Of a stretch of DNA of 64,000 nt, positions 1 through 10,342 are shown piece by piece. Both the position numbers and the translations under genes were made by a program. The notes under the pieces were generated by a model. That model worked only from the letters and a program-made list of their open reading frames with translations, did no database searches and was not told the origin of the DNA. Within the stretch, counting starts at the first letter, position 1. Each line of letters starts with the position of its first letter. This DNA is from Tubulanus polymorphus (Eukaryota > Nemertea > Palaeonemertea > Tubulaniformes > Tubulanidae): contig NC_134027.1 of NCBI RefSeq assembly GCF_964204645.1, positions 13,814,485 through 13,878,484 of the forward strand, written 5' to 3'.

Positions 1-475
1 ATGTAGTTCATATGGTTCGCCAGTAGCGCCATCTATAAGACGCTGGAATACGCATTTTCATCTATATCGACTAAGGGTATCAATGGATTTCTATAAAAAT
101 TGATACACATGTACCTGGTTACTAAACGAAACGAACCCCTCATATGATTAGTTCCCATTTTAACGACTAGGGGGCGTTAATTTTGAAAAATCGATTTCAG
201 CATCCATTTTTCGCATTTAGTGCGGTCTGTTTATTATGAAAATCACAAAACTTGGTATAAGTACAAAGACATGTGTGTAATATGCCAACCTGCATAAATA
301 GTTCATACAACTGCCACCAGGGGACTGTGAAAACTACGATTTTTGCTCCTAGGTCCTTAACCGTTGGTCATAGAGTCGATGTTGCAATGCGTGGTTAGTA
401 GCCCTGTAACAAGACACTTGTATTGATGTATGGGTTAAGTAGGTAACTCATACGGTTTATTTACACTCCAACCAT
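1..475. repeat. Dispersed/tandem ~435-bp repeat family, copy 1
   Basis: This segment matches 17728-18340 and 18772-19440 almost base for base over long stretches, sharing for example 'CACTAGGGGGCG' and 'CTTGGTATAAGTACA'. A new unit starts near 411 ('CAAGACACTTGTATTGATG'); the same start recurs at about 17730, 18164, 18779 and 19217. Spacings of ~434 and ~438 bp suggest a short tandem array. The LINE begins about 475-560, so it appears to have been inserted in this array. No coding potential is seen. Confidence 0.75.
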
Positions 476-580
476 TTCCATGGTATATGGAGGAAACTTA
501 TTACACATGTATATACAAATATTTACAAAACAACACTGAAGTGATTAAAATTTAGAGAATGAAAACGTAGCGAAATATGT

Positions 581-655
581 ATACATCAACTATTTACAAT
601 ACTATATATACTATTATATACATCAACTATTTACAATACTATATATACTATTGGA
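581..655. repeat. Two tandem copies of a ~37-bp AT-rich unit in the LINE 3' region
   Basis: 'CATCAACTATTTACAATACT' occurs twice in succession, each followed by ATATATACTATT. It lies just beyond the last LINE codon, so it is probably part of the LINE 3' untranslated end. Confidence 0.8.
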
Positions 656-3600
656 GGGATCTATATACATCTAAGCCGGTCTTAATGAATTTAGCTAAGT
701 TGACCGTTGGGTTTTTCAGAATATCAAGGGTATTAAAGGTATTCAAATTCAAAAAGTTTTTGCGTTGTTCGTTAAGAAAGGTACAGTCAAACAGAAAATG
801 GGATTCGTCACCTAAAGTATTACAAGCGGGGCATATTCTATCCGCTCTGTCTAAATGAAGGTTTGAAAATTTGTTCACAGGTAAAAATATAGGACCCGAC
901 CCTAAATTCAAATAAACTAGTTCCTAAGTCATCACCAAGTTCTATTATATACTTCTCTAACCTAATATCATTTTTATATTGCCTAAAGTTAGTGTATATC
1001 GGATTAGTATTTATGGCAGATACAGTTTCTTGAAGGTGCTGGTCACGGAGTATCTGTTTTATTCGTTTTGAAAAAGATTTACTGTTAGTCATGAATTGCT
1101 GCGTCCAAATGCAGGCCAAACCACAGTCATCAAAGGTTTTCTTTATATATGATAACCAAGGGCTCATAAATTTATCCCTTAAAAATTTATATTTTATAGA
1201 TATTTTATATAGTATTGAATTAAGTTTGGTTTGCTTTCCAGATACTGTTTTAACCCAAAAGTTAATCATCCTGCGTCTAACATCTATATTCAAAGGGTAA
1301 CGTCCTAGCTCTGATAAAACTTGTAAATCAAGATTTTCGTATCCCCAGATCTCACACCCATACATGGCTATTGGAGCAACACACGTATCAAATAATTTAA
1401 ACATAACATCTATGGGCAATTTCAAACGTCTGCCTTCTTGAACGATCGAAAACATAGCTCTCATAGCTTTATCGTAAAGATACTTTTTTGCCTTAGCAAA
1501 GTTACCATTCCAATTGAATTTTACTCCGAGATAAACATAATCTTCAACTACCTCTAACTCTTGATCACCAAACATAAATTTCGAAATCGTTTTTATCCGG
1601 GATTTACTTCGCGCAAATACTAGTACTTTAGTTTTCTCTGAGTTAACAGTGAGACCATTAGCCGCGCAATATTCAAATAAGGTATCTAAGTGTAGCTGAA
1701 GAGATTTCTCATCCTCAGCAAGAATAACTGTATCATCTGTGTATAGTATTATGAATAAATTCAGTAAAGTATCAATATCCTGATCACGATTCAAATTTAG
1801 TTTTTCTATAAATGACGAAGTCGGTTTTCCACGATCAATGAAAAATTCTTCAATGTCGTTTAAGATTAACGAAAAGAGGATAGGTGAGAGATTTTCGTCT
1901 TAAGCCTCTATCAGCTGCAAAGTATTGTGACGTGCAACCATTAAATTTAACACATGATTTTATGGAGTTATACATATTTTTGACCACATTGAAAAAGTTT
2001 CCATTAACACTGTTAGCTATTAATTTTCGCCATAACGTTACCCTACAAATCGAGTCGAAAGCTTTCTTAAAATCAACAAAGGCGCAAAAAAGTCTTCTTC
2101 CCTGACAAAGATACAGCTCTACGATTGTTTTAAGCGTGTAAATATGATCAATGGTGGAATATTTCGATCTAAAGCCAGCCTGGGCTTCACTTATAATGTG
2201 ATTCGTATCTAGGAATGTTGACAATCTTTGATTTAGGATACTTGTAAATAATTTACCAAGACAGCTAACTAAGGTAATTCCTCTATAATTATCAGGATTA
2301 GAGGGATCGCCATTCTTTTTGAAAATGGGTTTGATGACGCCTATAGACCACATCTCTGGAACATATCCTGTTTTAAGAACTAAATTGAATAATTTTTGTA
2401 ATATATCAACTAAAACGGATACTGACTAACTCCCAACAGCTCATTCGTGATTCCATCAATGCCTGGGGCCTCATTGTTTTTGAGTAAAGAGATTAATTAC
2501 TTCATCACTGGTTATATCACTGTTCAAAATATAATTGTCATAGACCGGATGGTCACCCACGTCTGGGGGCTCATCACCGTCATCGGTTTCATTGTTAACA
2601 TTATTCAAATCATTTAATCTCATAAAATGTTCAAGAAAAATATCAATATCTATATTAGCTTCATTATTTTTTGTTCCGCTCGCAGAGTTATGCATCGACC
2701 AATACTTTTTTGGGTTATTAATTTCGCATTCTCTCAATTCCTTAATAAATTCATCCTTTTGTTTCTTCTTATTTCCTCGGATGACCTGTTTATAGTTTTT
2801 AGATGAGTTCTTAAGGGATTCAAAATTGGAAGGGGTAGGGCAACCCCTATATCTTTTTTTCATATAATTATATTTCTTCTGCGCATCTCTACAGTCCCTG
2901 CCAAACCATCTGTTGCGAACCGGTTTTTTGCAGTTATTACTTTTCCTACTTTTTCTATGGTACATCAAATTACACTCATCAGCACTTGATAATAAGGAAG
3001 ATCCATTTAATGTCATCTGGCGATTGATTTCCTAGATCTTGCAACCCGTCCAAAAGTAACTTATCTAAATCATTATCTCGTAATTTTGATTCTACATTCA
3101 GGAAAAATTGATTTGATCTAGTACTGTCCCACCTAATTAAAGTGTTAAAGTTCGCGTGTTCATTACCCCTTTCATTATCGCTAGCAATGGTGTCCCTAGA
3201 ATTCGTATACACGCACAGATTAATAGGATTATGTCCATCAGATAATAATGGGTCAAAATGCATTATTTCAAAGTCCTCAACATAACCAAACAGTTCTAAA
3301 TCGCACACAAAATAATCGATGACACTAGTGTTCCTAAAAGTATAATTACCTGTCTGATCATTGCCACATCTGCCATTGAGGATAATTAGTGAGTGGTTCT
3401 TACACAAATCTATTAGTTGATAGCTTGTATTATTCGTTCTTTTGTCCTGATTATTTCTAGTAGTGGGAACGCCTAAATTAATCAATGAGTCAACAATAGG
3501 GTCTAAGTTATCATCTTGAATTATCTGATTATCAGGTTCCAAAAAGTCTGGCATACAAGCGGTGTGAGCATTAAAGTCACCAGAAATTAACACATTGAAA

Positions 3601-4199
3601 TCATACTCAACTTTCAATTGCATTAACTCTATTTCAATTTCTCTGATAGCTATTTCTAAATAATAACGACTATTTTCTGGAGGAATATAAATTACACCTA
3701 AAAGTACATGTTTGTCGCGATTAAATAAATCTTTATCTAATAAATACCAAGATACAAACTGAGAGTCAGTCGAAATTAGTTTTATTTTATTTTTCATGAA
3801 CTTCCTATATATGATACCGACGCCACCTGATCATTTTTTTGAAAACTTTTTCCTATTTTTAAAGTGCGCCATATGGGAGGCGGGCAAGCTACAACCTAAA
3901 TTACCGTCTAAATCATCTAAGTGAGTTTCAGTTAGACATGTGATGTCATTATTGCTAATAAATTCACTGAATTCTGGGATATCGAGTTTAGCTATAAGGC
4001 CACATACATTCAGCGTAGAAAACTTTAATGATGATTTGATACAAGGAATTTCACTTATGTTTGCTGCGTTTGCTGTACTAGTTACATTTTGCTTATTTAA
4101 ATCAGAAGTGTTAACATATCGCTTATTTACATCAGAAATGAAATTGTTAGGAGTTACATCAGGTACATGATTGTTACTATTTACATCAGGGTATGTATC
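640..4199 (-). pseudogene. LINE ORF2: APE endonuclease + reverse transcriptase + zinc knuckle, decayed
   Basis: Read on the minus strand, the N-terminal leader is rich in D/N-V-N and leads into an APE-type endonuclease near 4030 ('TLNVCGL', then 'CLTETHLDD'). The endonuclease continues with 'SGDFNAH' near 3570 and 'SDGHNPI' near 3230. A linker follows, then RT motifs 'NYRGITLVS', 'AGFRSKYST' and 'AFVDFKKAFDS' (2290-2050). The catalytic box reads YTDD near 1740, where the family normally has YADD. The end holds a CPAC...H...C knuckle (840-770). Breaks are: an in-frame TGA at 3831-3833, a frameshift near 3010, another near 2478, a stop near 2407, a shift near 1840 and a shift near 905. The catalytic strand change and the breaks make it non-functional. 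Confidence 0.85.
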
Positions 4200-4621
4200 A
4201 GTAATAGGGATAATAGGCTTTCAGATCAAAGGTCGATCGGTCGAGCGAGCTCGTAAAAAAATGAAAATAACAATAATTTACAGTTGAATGAGTCGCGCAC
4301 ACTCCTAATTCAACTGTAAATTATTTTTATTTTCATTTTTTACTCACTCGCCCCTTCAACCTTTAACCTGAAAGCCTATTATCCCTATTACTCTTAAAAT
4401 ATTCATATATATAAACATAATTTACATGAATAACATTTAAATTTACAGATTATTCAATATAAAAGTGTAAGCTCTTATAGAATAGATATATAGATAGATA
4501 TATTTTAAACATTATTTCAATATTCATATTTGTATGAGTTAGATTTTTAAACATTAAAAGTGTTAGTAAAGTGTGATTGAAATAATACATGATATAAATC
4601 ATTGAACTTCTAAAATCAATT
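4200..4621. repeat. P1 left terminal inverted repeat, outer half a ~190-bp palindrome
   Basis: Inverted match to 17041-17460 over about 420 bp, with small differences. The outer part (4200-4392) is itself a near-palindrome: 'AGTAATAGGGATAATAGG' opens it and its complement closes it. The arms are ~90 bp around a short centre at about 4293-4303. Each TIR therefore contains two copies of the element terminus in opposite orientation. Confidence 0.9.
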
Positions 4622-4807
4622 TAGTAAAAAATATGTATAATAAATGGAATAACAGTTATTATATTATCCGGCGTAATATATAAATCAAAATTCAAATCTG
4701 ATGATAAAGATGATTCCAATGATGATAAACCTATTATACCAGAAAATAAGTCAAATCATAAAGCCATTGAAACTAAATCTAAATTATTATTAATGGATTA
4801 AAATAAG
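4622..4807. other. P1 leader between left TIR and integrase
   Basis: About 185 bp of AT-rich DNA. A short frame rich in Lys, Asp and Ser runs from about 4687 to a TAA just before the integrase ATG. No match to the minus-strand promoter motif was seen. It may hold the integrase promoter, but nothing specific identifies it. Confidence 0.4.
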
Positions 4808-5905
4808 ATGAAAAAAGAACAATATTTAAGAGATTTATATTATAACCCAGAAAGTGAAGTATCATATTCTAACGTTTCAGAATTATGGAATAAAATTAAA
4901 TCTGATAATGGTGGTATAAAATATAGCGAATTAAAATCATGGTTACAAAATCAACCAACATATCAAATCCACAAGAAAATGGATAAAACTTATTTAACAA
5001 GAAAAGTTATGGTTTCATATATCGATCAACAATGGCAAGCTGATTTAATTGACATGAAGAACTTAGAAGAATACAACAAAGGATATTTCTGGATACTGAA
5101 TGTTATAGATATATTCAGTAGATACGCATGGTCAATTCCAATCAAAAATAAAACTGGAATAGAAGTTACAAATGCTTTTAAATCTATATTTAAAGAAGCT
5201 ATTCCAGATAAGATACAATTTGATGAAGGTAAGGAATTTTATAACAAACATTTTAAAAAACTATTATCTGATAACGATGTAGAATATTTTTCAACACACT
5301 CAGATAAAAAAGCATCTATTATAGAAAGGTTTAATAAAACATTGAAAACTAGAATGTGGAAATATTTTACTGCTAATGAAACATATAAATATATCGATGA
5401 GTCTATAAATATGTTAGATGATTTAGTGAAAGGTTATAATAATTCTAAACATAGTTCTATAAATATGAAACCTATACAAGCTAGAAAAGAAGATAATTCA
5501 GAAATAGTTTGGAATAATTTATATGGAGCGTTTGTTACACATGATTTCGGTGAACCTAAATTCAAAATTGGACAACACGTAAGAATATCTAAATATAGAA
5601 AAACATTTTATAAAGGTTATACCCCAAATTTTACTGAAGAAATATTCAAGATTAAAAAGATAATATTAACTAAACCATTTGTTTATAAATTAGAAGATAT
5701 AAAAGATGAAGAAATATTAGGTTATTTCTATGAACAAGAATTATCACTTGTACCAAATCCAGATGAAATAGAATACAAAATAGAAAAAGTATTCAAAACA
5801 AAAACTCTTAAAGGAAAAAAGTATTCTTTGGTGAAATATAAAGGATACCATGATAAATTTAATGAATGGATTTTATCTAGTAAAATTAAAAGAATAAATG
5901 AATAA
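4808..5905 (+). CDS. Polinton integrase (retroviral-type DDE) with C-terminal chromodomain
   Basis: 365-residue integrase expected to cut and join the element ends, giving the 6-bp target duplication. The N-terminal ~70 residues include the 'YQIH' segment common in Polinton integrases. The RVE core follows, with putative catalytic Asp79 (in 'WQADLIDM'), Asp139 ('FDEGKEF') and Glu173 ('IIERFNKTLK'). The D-x33-E spacing is near the family's D-x35-E. An SH3-like segment occupies ~250-315 and a chromodomain ~318-365 ('VKYKGYHDKFNEWI'), which may bias insertion toward marked chromatin. The frame is open from end to end. Its stop overlaps the ATPase start by 8 bp, so the two genes are probably on one transcript. 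This is the best-preserved large P1 gene. Confidence 0.93.
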   Translation: MKKEQYLRDLYYNPESEVSYSNVSELWNKIKSDNGGIKYSELKSWLQNQPTYQIHKKMDKTYLTRKVMVSYIDQQWQADLIDMKNLEEYNKGYFWILNVIDIFSRYAWSIPIKNKTGIEVTNAFKSIFKEAIPDKIQFDEGKEFYNKHFKKLLSDNDVEYFSTHSDKKASIIERFNKTLKTRMWKYFTANETYKYIDESINMLDDLVKGYNNSKHSSINMKPIQARKEDNSEIVWNNLYGAFVTHDFGEPKFKIGQHVRISKYRKTFYKGYTPNFTEEIFKIKKIILTKPFVYKLEDIKDEEILGYFYEQELSLVPNPDEIEYKIEKVFKTKTLKGKKYSLVKYKGYHDKFNEWILSSKIKRINE

Positions 5906-6508
5906 AGATTTATTCATATTCGAACCGCATAATATGTTAGTTACTGGAGTAACCAACTGTGGTAAAACACATTTCATATTAGATTTGTTAGAAACTATTT
6001 ATAAGAATCATTTTGATAATATAATATTATTTTGTCCTACTTATGAAATGAATAAAACATATAATAGAGATATAGTTAAGATAAAAAAGTTTATTATATT
6101 AGATCCTAAAACAGTAAAAGAAAATTTAGATAATTGTATTAAAATAGCAACTGATACTTATAAAGGATCAAATACATTATTCATTATAGATGATTGCGCA
6201 AATTTACATTTTTAAAAGTTAGAGAAAGTGAGTTATGCTATTTAGCTTTCTCTGGGAGACATTTTGGGATAACAACATGGGTTTTAAATCAAAAATATAA
6301 TTCAATTGTTAAAGACTTTAGGGAGAATATAAGATTTCTAGTTCTATTTAATAACAAAGATAAAAAATCTATGCAACAATCATTAGAAGAAAATCAAATT
6401 ATACCTACTGAATTACATGATGAATATATGAATAAATTAAAGAATAATAAAGGTTCAAAATTATTACTGAGATTACAATTTCCCTATGAATATAAGTTTA
6501 TAAAATAA
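5898..6508 (+). pseudogene. Polinton packaging ATPase (FtsK/HerA, A32-like), frameshifted
   Basis: P-loop ATPase of the type that Polintons and large DNA viruses use to pump DNA into capsids. Walker A is 'GVTNCGKT' at residues 17-24 and Walker B 'LFIIDDC' at ~94-100. The second half, in another frame from about 6200, carries 'FSGRHFGITTWVLNQKY', the sensor-like strand and Gln typical of A32 proteins. The frame change sits at a T5-A4 run near 6207-6216, so it is either a one-base indel or a sequence error. Without the shift the length (about 200 residues) is normal for the family. It starts inside the last codons of the integrase gene. Confidence 0.85.
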
Positions 6509-6888
6509 CTTACTTAAATAATAAATTTATATATCTATCTATCTAATACGTATTAAATACGTATTAGATACGTATTAAATACATTAATACTTAAAACCCC
6601 ATTTTTAAAATAAATATTATTCATATAATTTTCAACCAATTTATTTTTATTTTTTTCAACTAATATATGAATAAGTTTGAAAATAATAAAGGTTATTTAT
6701 TATTACTGAGGTTTCAATATAAATTTAAAAAAGAAATATAATTTAAGGCATTTTCAAATAATATGCATTAAATACGTATTAGATACGTATTAGATACGCA
6801 TTAGATACGTATTATATATGTATTAGATACCTTAATACTTAAAACCCCTTTTTTATTTACTATTATTTTATACAATTTTCAACCTTTA
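6509..6888. other. P1 convergent intergenic region with TACGTATTA repeats and duplicated ATPase tail
   Basis: The plus- and minus-strand genes end on either side of this AT-rich stretch. Variants of TACGTATTAGA/TACGTATTAAA recur at 6546-6585 and 6772-6830. Each cluster is followed by a similar 'TTAATACTTAAAACCCC' block, so the segment looks tandemly duplicated. Bases 6664-6742 resemble the last codons of the ATPase (6427-6508). This fits a local duplication; transcription terminators may also lie here. Confidence 0.65.
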
Positions 6889-7086
6889 TTACTTTCTGAG
6901 TGTTAGATAATTACTTTCTGAATCACTTCCATCATCACTCTCCAATTCATCATCAGACCCCAACAATCTATTCAAATTCTCTACCGAATTTTCTTCTTCA
7001 AATTCTTTATTATTTTTGTACTTATTCTTCACCATTTTTACCGCATCTTCATAAATAATTGGTTTATTGATATACTTATTAGTCAT
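6889..7086 (-). CDS. Small acidic P1 protein, unknown function
   Basis: A 65-residue frame with a basic N-terminal half and an Asp/Glu/Ser-rich C-terminal half (about 36-58, 'LGSDDELESDDGSDSESN'). It is the last gene of the leftward block. No domain is recognised. The acidic tail may bind basic proteins or mimic DNA. It could also be the remnant of a longer protein. Confidence 0.45.
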   Translation of the reverse strand: MTNKYINKPIIYEDAVKMVKNKYKNNKEFEEENSVENLNRLLGSDDELESDDGSDSESNYLTLRK

Positions 7087-7176
7087 CTCAACTATATCTT
7101 TATTTCTGATTTAAGTTTCATAGAATCTTTATTATCAATGCGCTTTCCTGTATTTTCGTTATCATCTTTCTTAGTG

Positions 7177-7848
7177 TTAGACCTTAATATTGTATTTACA
7201 ATGCTTGATTCTAGTATTTTTTTTTGCAGCAGTTAAATCTAATTCATCATTACTAGGTTCCTTAGATAAAAATTCACCTAATAAATCTTTATATAAATCT
7301 TTACCATCTACTTTTTTATTTGAAACAAACTTTGTAACATAATTAAATGGGTGTTCTATAAATTCTCTTATACCAACACGATCTATTACATTAATAATAT
7401 GTGAATTTGTATTCATATGATTATTCCAATTTGATGGAGCGTTTGAAAATTCACCTTTACAATAATCACAATAATTTCTATTTTCACTAACATTTAATAT
7501 TATTGCATTATTATATGTAGTAGGTATTACATTATTTGATGTAGAGGGTATTACATTATTAGATGTAGAAGGTATTACATTATTAGATGTAGTAGGTATT
7601 ACATTATTAGATGTAGTAGGTATTACATTATTAGATGTAGAAGGTATTACATTATTATCAATTACATTACTTAAATTATCAACAATTTCACTTTTATTAT
7701 TATCGATTTCTATTAGTTTAGTTTTATAAATTTTGAAAATAGGATCAAATATCAAAGCTATATTACAAGGTATTACATAATATAAACCATCATTATTTTC
7801 ATGTGTATCGATGTATGGAATATGTTTATATACTTTACCTCATTCCAT
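7177..7848 (-). pseudogene. P1 C2H2 zinc-finger protein with NNVIP(S/T)TS repeats, early in-frame stop
   Basis: The frame from the ATG at 7848 has a TGA as its third codon (7840-7842) and is then open. An uninterrupted form can start only at the ATG at 7755. A leader of about 60 residues is followed by six to seven copies of an 8-residue repeat (NNVIPSTS/NNVIPTTS; 24-bp DNA repeat at 7500-7660). A single C2H2 finger (CDYC...H...H) and a Lys-rich tail come next. The upstream bases carry a TATATAAATG start context like other P1 genes, supporting 7848 as the original start. Function is unknown. The repeat looks like a flexible linker. Confidence 0.6.
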
Positions 7849-7880
7849 TTATATAATAAATATTTATTAAAGTTAAAATT

Positions 7881-8890
7881 TTAATACATAACACTATCTA
7901 ATTGTGAATTTACAATATTTAATTGCGCGTCAGATATAATATAAATGTGCATTTTGAAATTTAGACTTCCTTTTTTCTTTGTCATGAATAATTGTATTCC
8001 ATCTTTAGTGTTCTGTAGTTTTTTTCGAGAACCATGTAATGAATTATCCTCTGTTGTTCTAAAATCTAACCATAATGCATATTTATTACCGGTATAATAA
8101 TCAATTTGATTAACGTTACAATTTTCAGATGATTTCACTTTTTCATTCATAAAATGTTTTCTAATTTCTGGCCATTGATCTATCATTCTCATTCCTTGAC
8201 AAAATATTTTATTTGCTAATCCCTTCGGTAAAATTTTTTCAGTTTGAACTTCTCTTGAATTAGGTCTACTAGTTTTGGAAGTTTTATTCTGTTCAGAACT
8301 TGTTTCTGGTTCTAAATTATTATCGATTATTTCAAATAAGTCATCAATTCTTTGACTAAATACTCTTATATTATCATCTCTTTCTTCTTGTGTAACATTG
8401 GTTATTTCATTACTATTAATTATTCTCTTAATTCTATCTGGTTCTAACTTAAGCAAAGTTGATTCTGCTAATATTTTACTTAGTCTTGTACTTTGATTAG
8501 TGATATTAATATAATAATCATCTTTCAATTTATAATATTATTCACCATCTAAATATTTTAAATCTTCTACTAAAAATCTGGCCCCTCTGTCATTTATATT
8601 ATATCCAGATCTTTCAAATACAGGTTGGAATTTATATATAAATTTTTTATTTTCTAAATCTCGACTCGATAAACCTTGATTTTCATATTCAGCAGGTATT
8701 CTCGATCTAATTCTTCTATCATTTTTTCTGTTGATGGGACTTTAGAACCACTATCTGCTATATTAGAATTATATGCTGATTCATCATCATTATCAATATT
8801 AGTTTCATTAAAATCAGGTTGTGGTTCATCACTTATACCGGGTTCATCACCAAAAGTATCAAATGGAATATCTTCCCCACCTTCTGCCAT
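7881..8890 (-). pseudogene. Unrecognised P1 protein (~330 residues), one frameshift and one stop
   Basis: The start at 8890 ('MAEGGEDIPFDTFGDEPG') is preceded by the P1 promoter-like motif. The N-terminal ~65 residues are acidic. A frameshift near 8695 and an in-frame TAA near 8541 separate this from the C-terminal 215-residue part, which ends at 7881. The latter has a Ser/Thr-rich linker and a compact-looking end region ('NKIFCQGMRMIDQWPEIRKH'). No known Polinton family is recognised. Its position among likely virion genes makes a structural or DNA-binding role possible, but this is only inference. Confidence 0.55.
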
Positions 8891-8910
8891 TTACATAATA
8901 AAAAAATTAA
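8891..8910 (-). promoter_or_regulatory. P1 late-promoter-like motif upstream of the 8890 gene
   Basis: Minus strand reads TAATTTTTTTATTATGTAA directly before the ATG: a seven-T run, 9 bp spacer, then ATG. Confidence 0.5.
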
Positions 8911-9789
8911 AATTTAAAATATAATATTCCTCCGATTACAATTCCTATACAAGTTATAGCTAATTTAGTATTTTCATGGGATTTATTATCATCATTTGGT
9001 TTAATTATATCATGTTGAATAATATCAGTTTTTATATTTTCTGATGTATTATAATCTTTTATTTTAGAATCATTATTTAATTTAATATTCTTAGTTTTAG
9101 TTTCAGTTGATTGAATGTTTTTTATTTTTTTCTCCTTCCATTAATTTTGGAGCAGTAATAATCTTTTTATTTATATCATTCAATCCAAATGAATTATTTA
9201 TTGTTGCAGTTTTAATTAGATTATTATAACCAATTATGTTTCCCATCTTTAATACTAAATCATTAGAAATAATTAATAGATTAGGGCCTATACAATAATT
9301 TAATCTAATATGTGATTTATCTAAATAATTTTGATATCTTACAATGTTTTCTGGAATCGATCTATTTTTATCATTATGAATTGAATCTTCAAATAAAACT
9401 TTAAATTGTTTTTGTGTATCGAATGATGTATTCAAATTTCCAATTATCGGTGATCTTGTTTCAACTTGTGATCCTAGAATACAAATCAAATAAGTTCTAA
9501 TAGATTGATTTATTCTTTCTATACCTGATTTAGTAAAACCTTCACTATTTTCTAAAATAAAATAAACCCAACCATTATTGTTTTCTTGTTTTAAATGATC
9601 ATAAAATTTCGGTAATTTATTGAAATTTAATGTTTCTAAATCCTTAGTTTCTATTTTACCATAACCTAATTTATTGGATGGTATGGGAAATGCACAATAT
9701 TCTGCAATCTTTTTAGGGCAAGGAAGTGATCTTATTGTCCCAATTTTTGTTCTAAAATCAGAATCAATATTATCAACTTTATCTTCCAT
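8907..9789 (-). pseudogene. P1 protein with C-terminal membrane anchor, frameshift in an A-run
   Basis: Starts at 9789 behind the promoter-like motif. It is open for 228 residues to about 9103, then shifts frame in an A-rich run (9115-9127). The next frame continues to a stop at 8907-8909 and ends in a hydrophobic helix ('LAITCIGIVIGGILYF'). The full length would be about 290 residues. The N-terminal half contains 'CAFPIPSNKLGYG' and 'NNGWVYFIL'. I do not recognise the family with certainty. A virion-associated or membrane role is inferred from the anchor and neighbours. The homopolymer shift could also be an assembly error. Confidence 0.6.
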
Positions 9790-9812
9790 TTATTTAGCAA
9801 AAAAATTAATAA
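9790..9812 (-). promoter_or_regulatory. P1 late-promoter-like motif upstream of the 9789 gene
   Basis: Minus strand reads TAATTTTTTTGCTAAATAA before the ATG: seven Ts, 9-bp spacer, TAAATAA abutting the start codon. Confidence 0.55.
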
Positions 9813-10231
9813 TTAGTAAATTTATATGCTACAAATATAACAATAACTGTTCCCCCTAAAATCCAAATTATTTCATATTTCTTCTGTTCATTACTTGGGG
9901 TATAATAATCGGATAATTTAGGTTTGTATAGATGTAATTTTTCTTTATTGGTTACCGCGTTATATAAACTCATTGCATCATCAACTGATTGAAAATCTCT
10001 ATGTGAAATCTTCTGATCATATAATTCTTTATTGATGTAATCCATATAGTTTTGTCGTTTTTCTCTATATTCTTCTGCTGCTTTATTATATTTCTCTAAT
10101 GCTGAGTTATGTCTTTTTTGTTCTGTTAATGAACCTTTTTTATCAATATGCTTGAATAAATAACCACCACCAGTAAATGCTAAAGCGTTAACAATTGCCG
10201 ATCCTATAATAGTTATAACTGCAGAAGCCAT
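9806..10231 (-). CDS. Polinton-associated two-helix membrane protein
   Basis: 141 residues, intact. Hydrophobic helices lie at both ends: residues ~3-24 ('VITIIGSAIVNALAFTGGG') and ~119-138 ('IIWILGGTVIVIFVAYKF'). They flank a charged, likely helical middle with 'EYREKRQNYMDYINKEL' and 'LSDYYTPS'. From memory, proteins of this layout are common next to Polinton genes in animal genomes, but their function is not established. They may be virion-membrane or capsid-internal proteins. A promoter-like motif precedes the start. Confidence 0.75.
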   Translation of the reverse strand: MASAVITIIGSAIVNALAFTGGGYLFKHIDKKGSLTEQKRHNSALEKYNKAAEEYREKRQNYMDYINKELYDQKISHRDFQSVDDAMSLYNAVTNKEKLHLYKPKLSDYYTPSNEQKKYEIIWILGGTVIVIFVAYKFTNY

Positions 10232-10252
10232 TTATTTAGTAAAATAATTATG
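10232..10252 (-). promoter_or_regulatory. P1 late-promoter-like motif upstream of the 10231 gene
   Basis: Minus strand reads TAATTATTTTACTAAATAA before the ATG. The T-run is shorter (four), but the spacing (9 bp) and the TAAATAA box match the other copies. Confidence 0.5.
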
Positions 10253-10342
10253 TATTTATATGGGAGGAATATATTTTTGTTTTTCTAAATAATCAATAGT
10301 TAAATTAGATAAAGTAACTGCTAATGTTAATTTTAAAATATC

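Larger units (their letters stand above)
560..4199 (-). mobile_element. Non-LTR retrotransposon (LINE), 3' and central part, interrupted by Polinton P1
   Basis: Minus-strand LINE with endonuclease, reverse transcriptase and a C-terminal zinc knuckle in the usual order. Its 5' end lies on the far side of Polinton P1 (17461-17690). The 3' untranslated part holds two copies of a ~37-bp unit (581-655). I see no clear poly-A or simple-repeat tail, so the 3' boundary (about 475-560) is approximate. RT and endonuclease features resemble the Jockey/I/Nimb group, but clade assignment needs a tree. The copy is dead: several frameshifts and stops lie between the domains. Confidence 0.85.

Noticed and set aside
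577-858. Plus-strand frame of 93 codons
   Set aside because: Overlaps the LINE zinc-knuckle coding region on the other strand and the AT-rich 3' repeat; low complexity.
3940-4170. Plus-strand frame of 76 codons
   Set aside because: Antisense of the LINE leader and endonuclease start, which read well on the minus strand.
4201-4215. TAGGGATAA in the Polinton ends looks like the core of the I-SceI homing-endonuclease site
   Set aside because: Only 9 of the 18 bases match, and the sequence is simply the element terminus. No homing endonuclease gene is present.
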